NCBI RefSeq assembly: GCF_024623065.1
Contig: NZ_JANJZR010000001.1
Span: 103,026-167,025 of the forward strand
Reading direction: 5' to 3'
Length of the DNA stretch: 64,000 nt
Origin: Bacteroides acidifaciens
Lineage (GTDB): Bacteria > Bacteroidota > Bacteroidia > Bacteroidales > Bacteroidaceae
The notes under the pieces are model-generated. The model did not search any database, was not told where the DNA came from, and was given only the letters and a program-made list of their open reading frames with translations. This document shows, piece by piece, positions 47,826 through 57,732 of the stretch (the first letter of the stretch is position 1; each line of letters begins with the position of its first letter). The translations under genes were made by a program, and so were the position numbers.

Positions 47826-50348
47826 CTATCGCATATAAAGACTGGTCACACTTTGCTTATCCTTATAGAACAGTTTCGCTTTCACGATAGCAGACTGGCA
47901 AGCTACCGGAGCTTCCCAAAGCGTCGAATCCATCGTCGGCTCCGTTCCGTCCGTCGTATAGCGTATCTGTCCGCCTGCAATGGAAGTATTCGCATACAGC
48001 AGACCGTCTTTGACAGAGAGTCCGGGATGAGGCAAACGGAAGTTTACCCCTATCCGGCTCCAGTAAGGCATTTCCTTCATACTGATTTTTTCATAGAACA
48101 ACGACAAATCCCGGTCAAAGGCTTGCTGCTCCGCCGTGCCGGAAAGGTTTTCCCAATTCGGGTGCGCATTCCAACCGCGTTCTACCAGTCCCATCACTTT
48201 CGGGAATATATAATATTCTACCCATTGAAATCCTCGAATCGTTTCGGCAAACAGTTGCGCCTGTACGCCTTTTATATTTTTCCTGCCGGATGCGGTCAGT
48301 GCGGTCTTTCCTTTCCCTGCCGTACTTACATCAACCGGATTGCCTGCCATATCTGTGCGGGAAGAACGGTAGACATCGTACGGAAGCATGGAGAAGGCTT
48401 TGGACTCATCCACATATCCTCCCCAGAAATGTCCCGGTTCGTCGGGATGGGCATCATAAGCCAAGTCCAGATAGAAGTTGTTCACATTGCAGAGAATCAC
48501 CGGATAGCCGTTGTTGGCTATCTGATAAGGGATTTCGTCTTCTTTCCAATCAGGAACCGTTTTCCATGAGTTGACGCCGGCAGCATGTTGAGACAGATAA
48601 GTATGAGTCTCCGGGGTATGTCCCAAAGCTACTTCTTGCCAACCGTTAAAGGATAAACTATAACGTTGCAGACAATCAACAACCCGGGTAATGAAATACT
48701 CCGCCAGGTCGTGCGCTTTTGTCATTCCTTGTTCTTTCATCAATGCGGTGCACAAAGGTGAACCTAGCCAAGCACCTCTTGCCACTTCGTCACCACCCAG
48801 ATGGATAGTAGTCAGAGGCACACCGGCTTCTTTATACATAGCCACAATTTCCTGAATCACCTTCTCCATAAAACGATAGGTTGACGGTAAGGCTACATTC
48901 ATCACGTTGTCCGTATATGCCTGAGCGGAAACATAGCGGGAAGTATCCTGCAAATCGCACAAAAGGTATTCGTGAGCCTTCTCCGGGTCTGTATCTATGT
49001 ATTTGTCATAACGCGCTTTCATCGCTACGATAGCAGCACGTGCATGGCCGGGGGATTCTATTTCAGGAATGACCTGCACGTGCCTTTCTGCCGCATATCG
49101 CAAGAAGCCTATAAATTCATCACGGGTATAATAGCCGTTTCCCGATGTTGCGGAAAAGGGGTCATACCCTCCGTTATAAGCGGGATATAGCCATTCTTTT
49201 TCATCAACGGTATATCCACGCCGTGCTCCAACCGTTGTCAGTTCTTCCAAACCCGGAATCTCCAGACGCCAGCCTTCATCATCCGAGAAATGGAAATGAA
49301 GCACATTCATCTTATAGGAAGAGAGTACGTCTATCAATTTCTTCAAGTTATCCACCGTTGTGTAGTTGCGGGAAATATCCAGCATTTGACCTCTATAAAG
49401 CAAGTCCGGATAATCTTGGATAGACATTGCCTGCAGACGTAATGGCGCTTTCTGCCCCTTTCCCCCTTCTTGTCCTTTCAACAGTCCCAATAAAGTTTGC
49501 GTTCCGTTAAAGATACCGTGAGATGTATTACTACATATTTTCACCTTTTCATCGGTGATATTCAATTCATAGTACTCTTCGTTCACCGCTTTCTTTCCGG
49601 TAGGGAGATAGTCCAGGACAATAGTCACCGGGGCTTCGGGAACTATTTCCAGTCCGTATATCTCCGACAGCTTATCTTTCAACAGCTTCCCTTCGTTTGC
49701 AAAATCCTCATGAAAAGTCAAAGCAAGCTGTTTTTCCAACAAGATTTCCCCCTTGGCGGGAATCACCTTCTTGACAGATGGTATGATGTCCGTCTGCTGA
49801 AATTCTGAAGTATTTGCTTTTTGCAGACGCAGATTCGTATCATAAGTCTTTTGCGCAGCAGACTTCTGCCACTTTGTAACAGGCAGTGGAACGGTATTCA
49901 ATGACACAGGAAGCGGTTTTCCTTTCAATGCACCCGACTGGCTTACCCAATAAGATCCTTCGGGCGCATGAGAGTTTTTCGGCACCTCGCCATTACACTG
50001 GAAAATCACTTTCAATGAATCTCCCGGAGCCAGTGGAATATAGCCCTCTCCCGGATACATTTTAAAGTAGGTGGCATTTACTTGCTCTACCCGAACCGGT
50101 GATGAAGCATCCTGACGGATATTACGGGGAAACTGCGAATAGAAAATCTCCCAGTCCTTGCTTAATGGGGTATCTGAGATATTCTTCAATACAAATGAAT
50201 TCTTATAATATTTGCCGTTGCTGTCGTAACTTCCCATTTCCCAAGTCAGAGACACCGGAGCTTTCGAATCATTCGCAGGTTTACAACCACCCACCACGAG
50301 TAAGACACACAGCCATCCCGCTAAAAAAGAAAATCTTATATCGTTCAT
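47826..50348 (-). CDS. GH20 beta-N-acetylhexosaminidase (PUL3)
   Basis: This 840-residue lipoprotein (lipobox VGGC, Cys22) removes terminal beta-linked GlcNAc or GalNAc. In order it has a CHB_HEX-type N-terminal domain (VSLTWEMGSYDSNGKYYKN), a GH20b alpha/beta domain, the GH20 barrel with the catalytic Asp/Glu pair D520-E521 (HLGGDEVARGAW), and a chitobiase C-terminal domain (IRYTTDGTEPTMDSTLW). Aromatic and His motifs such as LHFHFSDDEGWRLEIPG are intact. It is the last gene of PUL3 and the only glycoside hydrolase in it, which suggests that HexNAc residues decorate the target. Confidence 0.94.
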   Translation of the reverse strand: MNDIRFSFLAGWLCVLLVVGGCKPANDSKAPVSLTWEMGSYDSNGKYYKNSFVLKNISDTPLSKDWEIFYSQFPRNIRQDASSPVRVEQVNATYFKMYPGEGYIPLAPGDSLKVIFQCNGEVPKNSHAPEGSYWVSQSGALKGKPLPVSLNTVPLPVTKWQKSAAQKTYDTNLRLQKANTSEFQQTDIIPSVKKVIPAKGEILLEKQLALTFHEDFANEGKLLKDKLSEIYGLEIVPEAPVTIVLDYLPTGKKAVNEEYYELNITDEKVKICSNTSHGIFNGTQTLLGLLKGQEGGKGQKAPLRLQAMSIQDYPDLLYRGQMLDISRNYTTVDNLKKLIDVLSSYKMNVLHFHFSDDEGWRLEIPGLEELTTVGARRGYTVDEKEWLYPAYNGGYDPFSATSGNGYYTRDEFIGFLRYAAERHVQVIPEIESPGHARAAIVAMKARYDKYIDTDPEKAHEYLLCDLQDTSRYVSAQAYTDNVMNVALPSTYRFMEKVIQEIVAMYKEAGVPLTTIHLGGDEVARGAWLGSPLCTALMKEQGMTKAHDLAEYFITRVVDCLQRYSLSFNGWQEVALGHTPETHTYLSQHAAGVNSWKTVPDWKEDEIPYQIANNGYPVILCNVNNFYLDLAYDAHPDEPGHFWGGYVDESKAFSMLPYDVYRSSRTDMAGNPVDVSTAGKGKTALTASGRKNIKGVQAQLFAETIRGFQWVEYYIFPKVMGLVERGWNAHPNWENLSGTAEQQAFDRDLSLFYEKISMKEMPYWSRIGVNFRLPHPGLSVKDGLLYANTSIAGGQIRYTTDGTEPTMDSTLWEAPVACQSAIVKAKLFYKDKQSVTSLYMR

Positions 50349-50365
50349 AAATTTCGTCTTAATAA

Positions 50366-51277
50366 TTAGTCATGCCACCCTTTGCTTCTCAAATAATCGA
50401 GCATATAAGCCGGGGAGTCTGTTTGAAGGATTCTTGCCCCTAGTTTGTTTATCAGATAGCCGTAACTTGCGTCCGGGTCTTTTCGGGCAAGTTCATCATC
50501 GTGCCCTCCTGCCAGAGAAGCCCATAATGTATTATACCAAATCAGGCTTTTCCCCGACAGCCTACGTTCCATTCTGGCGGGTATCGGGCTTGAAACATTC
50601 CGGTAGCACAATTCAAAAGCAACGGGCTGCAACTGTTCCATGTAATCCTCAACCATCTTTACCGACTTTTCATCATCAATCGTAACGACAGGCATATAGA
50701 TTACCTTATCCAAATAAGAGCCGAATTCCCGTTTTACCGTTTCCACCGGTTGTCCGCCCTTCATAATAACCAAATCGGCTGTACCGGTTTTCTCCAATAT
50801 GGCATATACATCATCAAAAATGCTGTAAGCCTTATCCAGATTGACCATAATGTGACCTTTGGCAGCCAGCAACGCTTCTTCCAGGGTAGGAACCGTATGT
50901 TCCGTCAACCGACCGTCTTTATCTTTAAGGCGGAGTTGCTTTATTTCAGTCAATGTTTTGTCTTTTACCTTGCCTGTACCATTGGTGGTGCGGTCTACCG
51001 TATCGTCATGCATCAGCACCAACTGCCCGTCTTTCGTCTTACGGATATCTATCTCCACAATATCTACTTTCATCTGAATAGCGCTATCAATAGCTGCCAC
51101 GGAATTTTCGGGGGCAATACTCCAGTTTCCACGATGCGCCACCACCAATACTTTGTCCAGGCGCGGGTTCAATACATCTTTCCTGATAGCCTCCGCCCGT
51201 TGTGCAACCAAGAAACCCGGCTGCAAACAGAACAGTAACAAAAGCACTATGAACTTGCTTTTCTTCATATCTTTCAT
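50366..51277 (-). CDS. Secreted glycerophosphodiester phosphodiesterase GDPD1 (PUL3)
   Basis: This 303-residue GDPD has a signal peptide (ending about VAQ26) and a complete catalytic barrel. The first box is VAHRGNWSIAPENSV (catalytic His-Arg and metal-binding Glu), the second is VEIDIRKTKDGQLVLMHDDTVDRT, and the later strands include IMVNLDKAY. The family cleaves glycerophosphodiesters to glycerol-3-phosphate and an alcohol, using a divalent metal. It lies in the operon between a beta-helix protein and GH20. The context suggests that it acts on a phosphodiester-containing glycan rather than on free lipid head groups, but that is inference. Confidence 0.92.
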   Translation of the reverse strand: MKDMKKSKFIVLLLLFCLQPGFLVAQRAEAIRKDVLNPRLDKVLVVAHRGNWSIAPENSVAAIDSAIQMKVDIVEIDIRKTKDGQLVLMHDDTVDRTTNGTGKVKDKTLTEIKQLRLKDKDGRLTEHTVPTLEEALLAAKGHIMVNLDKAYSIFDDVYAILEKTGTADLVIMKGGQPVETVKREFGSYLDKVIYMPVVTIDDEKSVKMVEDYMEQLQPVAFELCYRNVSSPIPARMERRLSGKSLIWYNTLWASLAGGHDDELARKDPDASYGYLINKLGARILQTDSPAYMLDYLRSKGWHD

Positions 51278-51351
51278 CTGTTTTTTTATTTTCTTACTTA
51301 ATTATATTCAACTTTCTACCTTTTTATAGCTGAACTATTTTTATGCTGCAA

Positions 51352-53505
51352 TTACAATCCGGCATCATAAGCTCCGGGCTGCATTTTGTTTATATTGCGG
51401 TTCGCTCCACGCTGGTCTACGCCAAAGCCTTCTTCACCCACCCAATCTACAAATTGCTGTCCCACAGTCGCATCGAAAGACTTCACCGCGTCAATAACAG
51501 ACTGTCGGGTTGCAAATTCGTCAATAACACCAGCCACAGTCCATTGGTAAACACCGTCAGTCAGCGAAGCAGCCGGAAGAGTTTGAGATGAATAGTCCGT
51601 ATCCGTATCAACAGCTCCCCAACCGGCATCCGCTGCCTGATATACGTTATATCCTTTGGAAGTAATATTACCCAAATAAATTGTCTTGGTTCCTGCTCCT
51701 TTGGCAAACAGGGAGTTAACTACAAGAGAAGCCCCCTTTCCTGCACGGAATACTCCGTTAGGATTGCCCGAATTACCAACAATCGTGGTATTGGAAAGCA
51801 TAAAGCGGGCATCTCCGTTGACAGTAACACTATTATTACTTGTACCCGTAGTACCAAGTACAGTTGTATTATTCATACAAACATATCCATTTCCGGCATG
51901 TATAGCAGTACCCCAGGCTGCCGGTGCATGATTCTCATGTAATAGGCAATTGTTCATAAACAATAGAGGAGCATTATTATTACCTACCAGAATAGCTCCT
52001 CCCCGATTGGCTGCCCGGTTATTCACAAATTCTACACGTTCCAGGAAAACATTTCCTTTGGCTATCTTGACAGCCGGTCCTGCATCAGAAGCACTTTCGC
52101 GATTGAAGTTCCTTACCACACAATTCTTCAACTGTAAGACAGCATTGCCCGACTGACCTGCCGCCACATAGAATCCATTCACATCTCCTTTATCGCCTTG
52201 TTTATATTGTCCGTCGAAAGTACAATCCTCGAAAGTTATATTTATCTGATTTCCAAGACAGAACATGCCTCCCGATGTAGCAGACGCATTGCTGCTTGTA
52301 CTTCTGACAAAAGCAGTCGTATATTTGCTAACGTCACGTCTGGTCAGGTCGGTTCCCGTGCTTGAAGGGTCATATCCGCCCTCAACCGTTATCTCCACCT
52401 GCTTGCTATAACCGCTATACTCTACCTTCACACCGGAATTCTCTTTCGCTATTTCATAAGAGCCCGCAGCCACATAAATCTTCTTGCCATCCAGTTTGAC
52501 TGCATTGGCATTGGAAACCGTACTGTTACTGCTCGTTTGCAACAAATTACGTAGCGCATCCACTCCCATGGCATTGTCCCAATCCATACCGGTTGCATTT
52601 CCGGCAGGCTGTTCTTTCACATAGTAGGCTGCAAGCTGTAATTCTTCCGCGTCTCCACCCTGGATAGTACCGCTATCCCACGGGGAAACAATCGGTTCAC
52701 TGATTGATATTACCGAGCCTTCCACCTTTAGAGTGAACTCATAACATTTTCCGGGTTTCAGTTCGGGAATGCCGGGCATTACCAAATCTTCTCCCAAATA
52801 GTTCAAAGAGACAAAAGTAGCAGTTGTTCCGGCTTTTCCAGGAGTCACGATTGCAGTATAGCTGCAACCATTCTGCCCCGCCTTGCCACCTTCGGGAACA
52901 GTAATAAAAGGTGATACCAAGGAAGTAGTTTCTACCACTTCCCCATTCGTATATCCCTGATAAGAACCGATTTTCACTCCCTGCACTTTACCTTGTCCGC
53001 TTACATCCGCCAACGTCATTATGACTTTCGCCATTTTCCGATTCATACCCAGGCGGAGAATACGGGAACCGTCATCCGTAGCATTCTCCACAATACAAGT
53101 CATATAATCCGCATTTGCCAGATTTTCCAAACGTTGCTGGTTGGTGGGAAGAATAAAGTTGGCAGTGCTAGCCCCGTTAATTACCGGATAAAAGGCGGAA
53201 TAAGTTACAGGTTCCGTTCCCCATCTCAGATAGTAATTATCAGTCGGTGACCATTTGCCACCGGAGAATACATAGTTCAGATAGCCGTCTTCACAACTTA
53301 ACTGAAGCTCGTCTCCCTCATTAAATTGTTTCTGCTGTTCTCCCGTCGCACCAGGATTACTGCGGGTGAAAGCCGTATTTATCGTAGCCTCAACTTGAAT
53401 AGCACCGGAATCTTCACCGTACACCGCCACATCTTTGTCTGTATCACAAGCCGCCACGCCCGTCAATAAACAGGCAGCCATTATCAGTTTTGTTATCTTT
53501 TTCAT
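51352..53505 (-). CDS. Fimbrillin-like + beta-helix fusion lipoprotein (PUL3)
   Basis: This 717-residue lipoprotein (lipobox GVAAC) combines two modules. About residues 30-285 are fimbrillin/Mfa-like (ITVPEGGKAGQNG, PGKCYEFTLKVEG). About 290-717 form a right-handed beta-helix ending in GVDQRGANRNINKMQPGAYDA, typical of the choice-of-anchor Q family. The two upstream genes carry the same modules as separate proteins, so this one resembles their fusion. It is probably a surface glycan-binding protein. No lyase residues could be named. Confidence 0.82.
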   Translation of the reverse strand: MKKITKLIMAACLLTGVAACDTDKDVAVYGEDSGAIQVEATINTAFTRSNPGATGEQQKQFNEGDELQLSCEDGYLNYVFSGGKWSPTDNYYLRWGTEPVTYSAFYPVINGASTANFILPTNQQRLENLANADYMTCIVENATDDGSRILRLGMNRKMAKVIMTLADVSGQGKVQGVKIGSYQGYTNGEVVETTSLVSPFITVPEGGKAGQNGCSYTAIVTPGKAGTTATFVSLNYLGEDLVMPGIPELKPGKCYEFTLKVEGSVISISEPIVSPWDSGTIQGGDAEELQLAAYYVKEQPAGNATGMDWDNAMGVDALRNLLQTSSNSTVSNANAVKLDGKKIYVAAGSYEIAKENSGVKVEYSGYSKQVEITVEGGYDPSSTGTDLTRRDVSKYTTAFVRSTSSNASATSGGMFCLGNQINITFEDCTFDGQYKQGDKGDVNGFYVAAGQSGNAVLQLKNCVVRNFNRESASDAGPAVKIAKGNVFLERVEFVNNRAANRGGAILVGNNNAPLLFMNNCLLHENHAPAAWGTAIHAGNGYVCMNNTTVLGTTGTSNNSVTVNGDARFMLSNTTIVGNSGNPNGVFRAGKGASLVVNSLFAKGAGTKTIYLGNITSKGYNVYQAADAGWGAVDTDTDYSSQTLPAASLTDGVYQWTVAGVIDEFATRQSVIDAVKSFDATVGQQFVDWVGEEGFGVDQRGANRNINKMQPGAYDAGL

Positions 53506-53523
53506 CGTTTATCTCCTCCTTCT

Positions 53524-54417
53524 TTAATTCCGGTCGATAAGCTGACCGGTTGCCCAGTTCCTGGCTTGCATGGCAGCCAGCCGCGCAGTTGTATTTACAT
53601 TGAGAGTCAAGGTATGCTCCACGCCTTTCTCCAGTTCAATGGCTTCCTTCGCAGACCAGATATAGAGTTTTCCGTCATAACTGAAATTGATAGAGAAACC
53701 CTCCGCTATCCTTTGCGGCGGCAGGATACATTCACAATAATCCGTTCCTTTATAGGGAACCACAGTAGCCACTGCGGCATCAGCTACAGGAACAACCACC
53801 GGAGCCGCTACCGTCAAATCGCAGATACTGTTCACGACAGCGCCGTTGATAGACATATCTCCTAACTTATTCATCTCAGCATCCGCCGTTCCGTTCACAG
53901 TGATTTTAATAATCAGCTTGCTCATGGCATGGTTCAAGGAGATTTTCAATTTTCCGTCGGCAGTCAAATCCTTTTCCGGGTCGACTGTCGCTTTCATCAG
54001 TAGAAAATCGGAAGACATCACATTGACTTCTGTCGCCTGATTGGTCAGTACGTTCACCGCCAACGGAGCATCCGGAGTGGCTTCACTCGCATAAGGTGCA
54101 TATGCAATCATCGTCACAGGCGTTCTTTCCGCATCCCACAGCATTTGCTGACCGTCCGACGTGCTCCACACATTGCCGGAACCGACCATTTGTTTGTGAT
54201 AGTTGTAAGCGGCATTCTCAGCGTTGCGAATCATTAATCCGAAACGCTCCAGATTCGTAGCGTCATACCCTGCACGCGACAGCGGCTCATTCACTTCCGT
54301 AATAACACTGATTATCTGTGCTTCAGATGAACCACCCACCGGTAGTAATTCATCCTCATTATTGGAGCATCCGGCCAGTCCGATGCCCAAGGCCAGTATA
54401 TAAAATATCTTTTTCAT
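53524..54417 (-). CDS. Fimbrillin-family lipoprotein (PUL3)
   Basis: This 297-residue lipoprotein (lipobox GLAGC, Cys17) has the two-domain fimbrillin layout, with VTMIAYAPYASEATPDAPLA, the helix-strand LNHAMSKLIIKITVNG and a C-terminal GVEHTLTLNVNTT. Similar Mfa/FimA-like proteins often serve as surface glycan-binding proteins in PULs rather than as pilins. It lies between the beta-helix gene and the fusion gene. No pilus assembly genes are nearby. Confidence 0.8.
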   Translation of the reverse strand: MKKIFYILALGIGLAGCSNNEDELLPVGGSSEAQIISVITEVNEPLSRAGYDATNLERFGLMIRNAENAAYNYHKQMVGSGNVWSTSDGQQMLWDAERTPVTMIAYAPYASEATPDAPLAVNVLTNQATEVNVMSSDFLLMKATVDPEKDLTADGKLKISLNHAMSKLIIKITVNGTADAEMNKLGDMSINGAVVNSICDLTVAAPVVVPVADAAVATVVPYKGTDYCECILPPQRIAEGFSINFSYDGKLYIWSAKEAIELEKGVEHTLTLNVNTTARLAAMQARNWATGQLIDRN

Positions 54418-54436
54418 GTTACAGTCTTTTTACAGT

Positions 54437-55888
54437 TTAATTCGTCAGAACGGCATCATAAGCGCCAGCCTGCATCTTGTCGGCATTACGGGTCACTCCA
54501 CGCCGGTCTACTCCGAAAGCATCCTCACCAACCCACTCTACAAACGCTTCTCCCAGATTAACAATGGGCGAAGCTACCGGATTGAAACTTTTTGCCACCT
54601 CTATCACCGCCTGCTTCGTGGCATATCCTTTTACCGTACCAAGCTGGTTGATGTCCCATACATAAACGCCTTCCTCATTCAGCGTGCCGTTCACAGGATT
54701 GGGATAAGCCGTATCAAGTGTGCTCATCGTAATACCTGTGACGCGTTGATAGACGTTATAGCCTTTTGATGAAGCTTCTTTATTGCTTCCGTTCAGATTG
54801 AAACTTGGAGCAGAAGGATTTTCGGCAATCAAAAGGTTATTGATAAACTTCGTATCCCCACCAATTCCCGTCTCGCAACGGACAGCCCCATGGCTATCAC
54901 TTCCATTTCCCACAATCGTACTATTGACAAGCAAGAAACTTCCCGCACCATTCAAGGCAGCACCCGTACCTTCATTCTCTATAATCGTAGTATTGTTCAT
55001 GCAGATATGCCCTTCCGACATCTGGATTCCATTGCCCCATGAACCCGAATGGGAATTACCTTTCAGCAAACTGTTATTCATTAATGCCACAGCAGTCTTA
55101 CTATTACAACGCACAGCTCCTCCACGACCTACCGACGTATTATCCAGAAGCTTTACATTATTCAGCCGGACTTGTCCCGACAGGATGAAGACAGCCGCTC
55201 CCCCTTGTTTAAGAGAAGTCGTCACTGTCGATTTACAATCCCTAATCACACAGTCAGTCAGTTCAACGGAAGTATCGCCCGCGCTGCCGCTCACGTAAAT
55301 GCCACTCCCACATTCGGTAGTACCAGCATCCGCTTCGGACACATACCCGTATTGGAAAGTAACTCCCTCAATAGCGATAACCCCTTTCTTGACCAGCAGC
55401 AAACCACAGTCACCCGCATCTGCCTGCTTATTCCCGTTCACATCGCCACTGATAACTGTCACATAAGCATCTATATCACGAACCGAAACATCCGTCCCTT
55501 CACTAAACTGGCTATATCCGCCTTTAATCGCCTTCACATTCTTGCGGATAATCACGCCAAGACCACTCTCTTCGGACATCACATACTTTCCCTGGCTCAT
55601 ATAAATCGTACTCTTGGAAAGGTCGACAGAACCGCTCAACAACTTGCGGAAACCGGCCACGTCCAACGCCTGTTCCCAAGAACTACCGTCCATATCACCC
55701 TCACCGAACTGGGTTACAAAATAACTCTCCAACCCTTCTTGCATAATCACCTCTTCGTCCAAATCATCATCGTAATCGGTCATCATAGGCGGGTCTATCA
55801 TCTCATAGTCTTCCTGACATCCCTGTGCCAACAGGATAATGAAAGCCAGCATACACAACTTCGATATTATGAATAAACTATTTCTCAT
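54437..55888 (-). CDS. Right-handed beta-helix lipoprotein (PUL3)
   Basis: This 483-residue lipoprotein (lipobox AQGC, Cys24) has an acidic linker and then a parallel beta-helix (repeats such as VELTDCVIRDCKSTVTTSL, MNNSLLKGNSHSGSWGNGI). It ends in FGVDRRGVTRNADKMQAGAYDA, the choice-of-anchor Q-type tail also found in the fusion gene downstream. The module could bind or cut a polysaccharide; no catalytic residues can be named. It follows SusD directly. Confidence 0.8.
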   Translation of the reverse strand: MRNSLFIISKLCMLAFIILLAQGCQEDYEMIDPPMMTDYDDDLDEEVIMQEGLESYFVTQFGEGDMDGSSWEQALDVAGFRKLLSGSVDLSKSTIYMSQGKYVMSEESGLGVIIRKNVKAIKGGYSQFSEGTDVSVRDIDAYVTVISGDVNGNKQADAGDCGLLLVKKGVIAIEGVTFQYGYVSEADAGTTECGSGIYVSGSAGDTSVELTDCVIRDCKSTVTTSLKQGGAAVFILSGQVRLNNVKLLDNTSVGRGGAVRCNSKTAVALMNNSLLKGNSHSGSWGNGIQMSEGHICMNNTTIIENEGTGAALNGAGSFLLVNSTIVGNGSDSHGAVRCETGIGGDTKFINNLLIAENPSAPSFNLNGSNKEASSKGYNVYQRVTGITMSTLDTAYPNPVNGTLNEEGVYVWDINQLGTVKGYATKQAVIEVAKSFNPVASPIVNLGEAFVEWVGEDAFGVDRRGVTRNADKMQAGAYDAVLTN

Positions 55889-55943
55889 TTTCTTTCTTTT
55901 TTAACTTGTACATTAGATAAGAATAATCGCAAAATCACCGATT

Positions 55944-57719
55944 TCATCGGGTAATATCAGGATAACCCGGATTCTGTTTCAGGTATTCGTTCTGTTCCAG
56001 TTGCGTCTGCGACAAGGGAAACAGTTCATAATGATTGTCCGCATCCCGTGGTTTATCCCACCATGCTTCCTGATACCTGCCGAAACGAATCAGGTCAGTA
56101 CGCCGGCGGCTCTCCGCCAGGAATTCACGTCCCCATTCATCGAGCATTTCTTTCATGTCGAGCACCACATTGCCTTCCGGCTGGTAAGCTATATTGGCTG
56201 TAAAGTTCTCATAGTTACGCTTACGCACGCTGTTCAGCAACTTGCCCGCTTCTCCTGCCTGTCCGAGACGGAGAAGACATTCCGCCTGCGAATAGACAAT
56301 CTCCGCCAGACGTATCTCCGTATAGTCCGATTCAATATAATATCCTCCCGTGAACGGGTAGAACGGATATTTCACGCAGTAAAGACCTGAGTTGAAGTCA
56401 CCGTTGCCCAACTTTGATTCCTTATAAGCCGGATTGGAGATATAACCCGATTCGGCATTTCCCTCGAAACGTCCCACCTGGTCGCGCAGGTAAAGCACAT
56501 ATTGATTATCCGGATTCTTGGCATATCCTCCACTGACCGCTGAGTTCGCAATCTTGCCCTCGAGGAAGAACATGCCTTCCCTTGTGTTATTGCCTGTATT
56601 TACATATTGTTTATAACGGACATCTCCCGGATATTTGGCAAATTTTCGGGTGACCATCCCCAGTTCGTAATCGAACAGTTCGCGGGGTTGCTGGTTGTCA
56701 TAGCTCGGTGAAAGCGCGTATTTCGGATTACGTTCGCCATTTCCTTCTATTTTCAGGTAATAGGCACTTCCATAAGGCAAACCACGTCCGTACACCGTTC
56801 TCCGGTCGTTGTGGAGATGCCAGCTAGTCAGCCCGTAGGAACCGGGGAAACCGAATATCACCTCATTACTCATCTCATTGTTCCAGTCGAAAGGCTCATA
56901 CCAGTTGTCCGCAATCGCATAATATCCGAATTCTCCACCAGTGATGCGGTTACACATCTCAATACATTCCTGCCACTTGGGCTGTCCAATCCATTTTTCC
57001 GCATTGAGATAAAGGCGTACCAATAAAGATGCAGCGGCAGCTTTCGTAAATTGCCCCTGTTGGGCACCATTGCCGGATTGCCCGCTCTTCGATGGCAAGG
57101 CAGCCAGACAGTAGTCTTTCAATTCGCTCTCGATGAAATCGAACATTACTTGCGGAGAAACTTGCTTCCGGTTTTCCGGCCGCTCGTTCACCGCCTGGTC
57201 TGAAGTGGTAGTCAGGATACAGTTACGATGTGTATTCAGCAGACGGAGATACCCCCAGGCACGCATACAGCGCAACTGTGCCTTGAAATTCTCAAACTCA
57301 CCATCGCTCAAGCCAAAAGAAGACGGGGTCAACTGGCTCAAATCATCCAGCACCATATTGCACTGGGCAATGCCTACATAAAAGTTCTCCCATTCAATCA
57401 ACCAGTCACCCTGGTTAATATCATCATATTGGTGGCGGTGATACATTTCCCACAATCCACCGTCGTACCACCAAGTGCCACGGGTAGGAGTAATAAACTG
57501 GTCTGCCGGCAGTTCTTCGTTCTCATGACGTATCCAGATACAGCAGTACATATGTTCAAAAGGACGGAACACGGCATTGATGACATCTTGTTTCGTGTTA
57601 TAGTAGTTTTTAGACATCACTTGGTCGTACACCGTTTCCGACAAGTCGGTACAGGACGGCAAGCCCAATACCGTGCCCACCATCAGACCTAATCCTATGA
57701 TATATTTTGTTATTTTCAT
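55944..57719 (-). CDS. SusD-like surface glycan-binding lipoprotein (PUL3)
   Basis: This 591-residue SusD/RagB protein (lipobox LPSC, then TDLSETVYDQVMSKNYYNT) has the usual helical core (FKAQLRCMRAWGYLRLLN) and a C-terminal signature (YTEIRLAEIVYSQAECLLRLG, GREFLAESRRRTDLIRFGRY). It starts 13 bases past the PUL3 susC stop and forms the lid of that transporter. Ligand unknown. Confidence 0.95.
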   Translation of the reverse strand: MKITKYIIGLGLMVGTVLGLPSCTDLSETVYDQVMSKNYYNTKQDVINAVFRPFEHMYCCIWIRHENEELPADQFITPTRGTWWYDGGLWEMYHRHQYDDINQGDWLIEWENFYVGIAQCNMVLDDLSQLTPSSFGLSDGEFENFKAQLRCMRAWGYLRLLNTHRNCILTTTSDQAVNERPENRKQVSPQVMFDFIESELKDYCLAALPSKSGQSGNGAQQGQFTKAAAASLLVRLYLNAEKWIGQPKWQECIEMCNRITGGEFGYYAIADNWYEPFDWNNEMSNEVIFGFPGSYGLTSWHLHNDRRTVYGRGLPYGSAYYLKIEGNGERNPKYALSPSYDNQQPRELFDYELGMVTRKFAKYPGDVRYKQYVNTGNNTREGMFFLEGKIANSAVSGGYAKNPDNQYVLYLRDQVGRFEGNAESGYISNPAYKESKLGNGDFNSGLYCVKYPFYPFTGGYYIESDYTEIRLAEIVYSQAECLLRLGQAGEAGKLLNSVRKRNYENFTANIAYQPEGNVVLDMKEMLDEWGREFLAESRRRTDLIRFGRYQEAWWDKPRDADNHYELFPLSQTQLEQNEYLKQNPGYPDITR

Positions 57720-57732
57720 AATCGTTCCTTTT

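Noticed and set aside
53524..54417. A fimbrial (pilus) operon reading of the fimbrillin-like genes
   Set aside because: No anchor, usher-like or tip-protein genes are nearby, and both genes sit inside a SusC/SusD operon.
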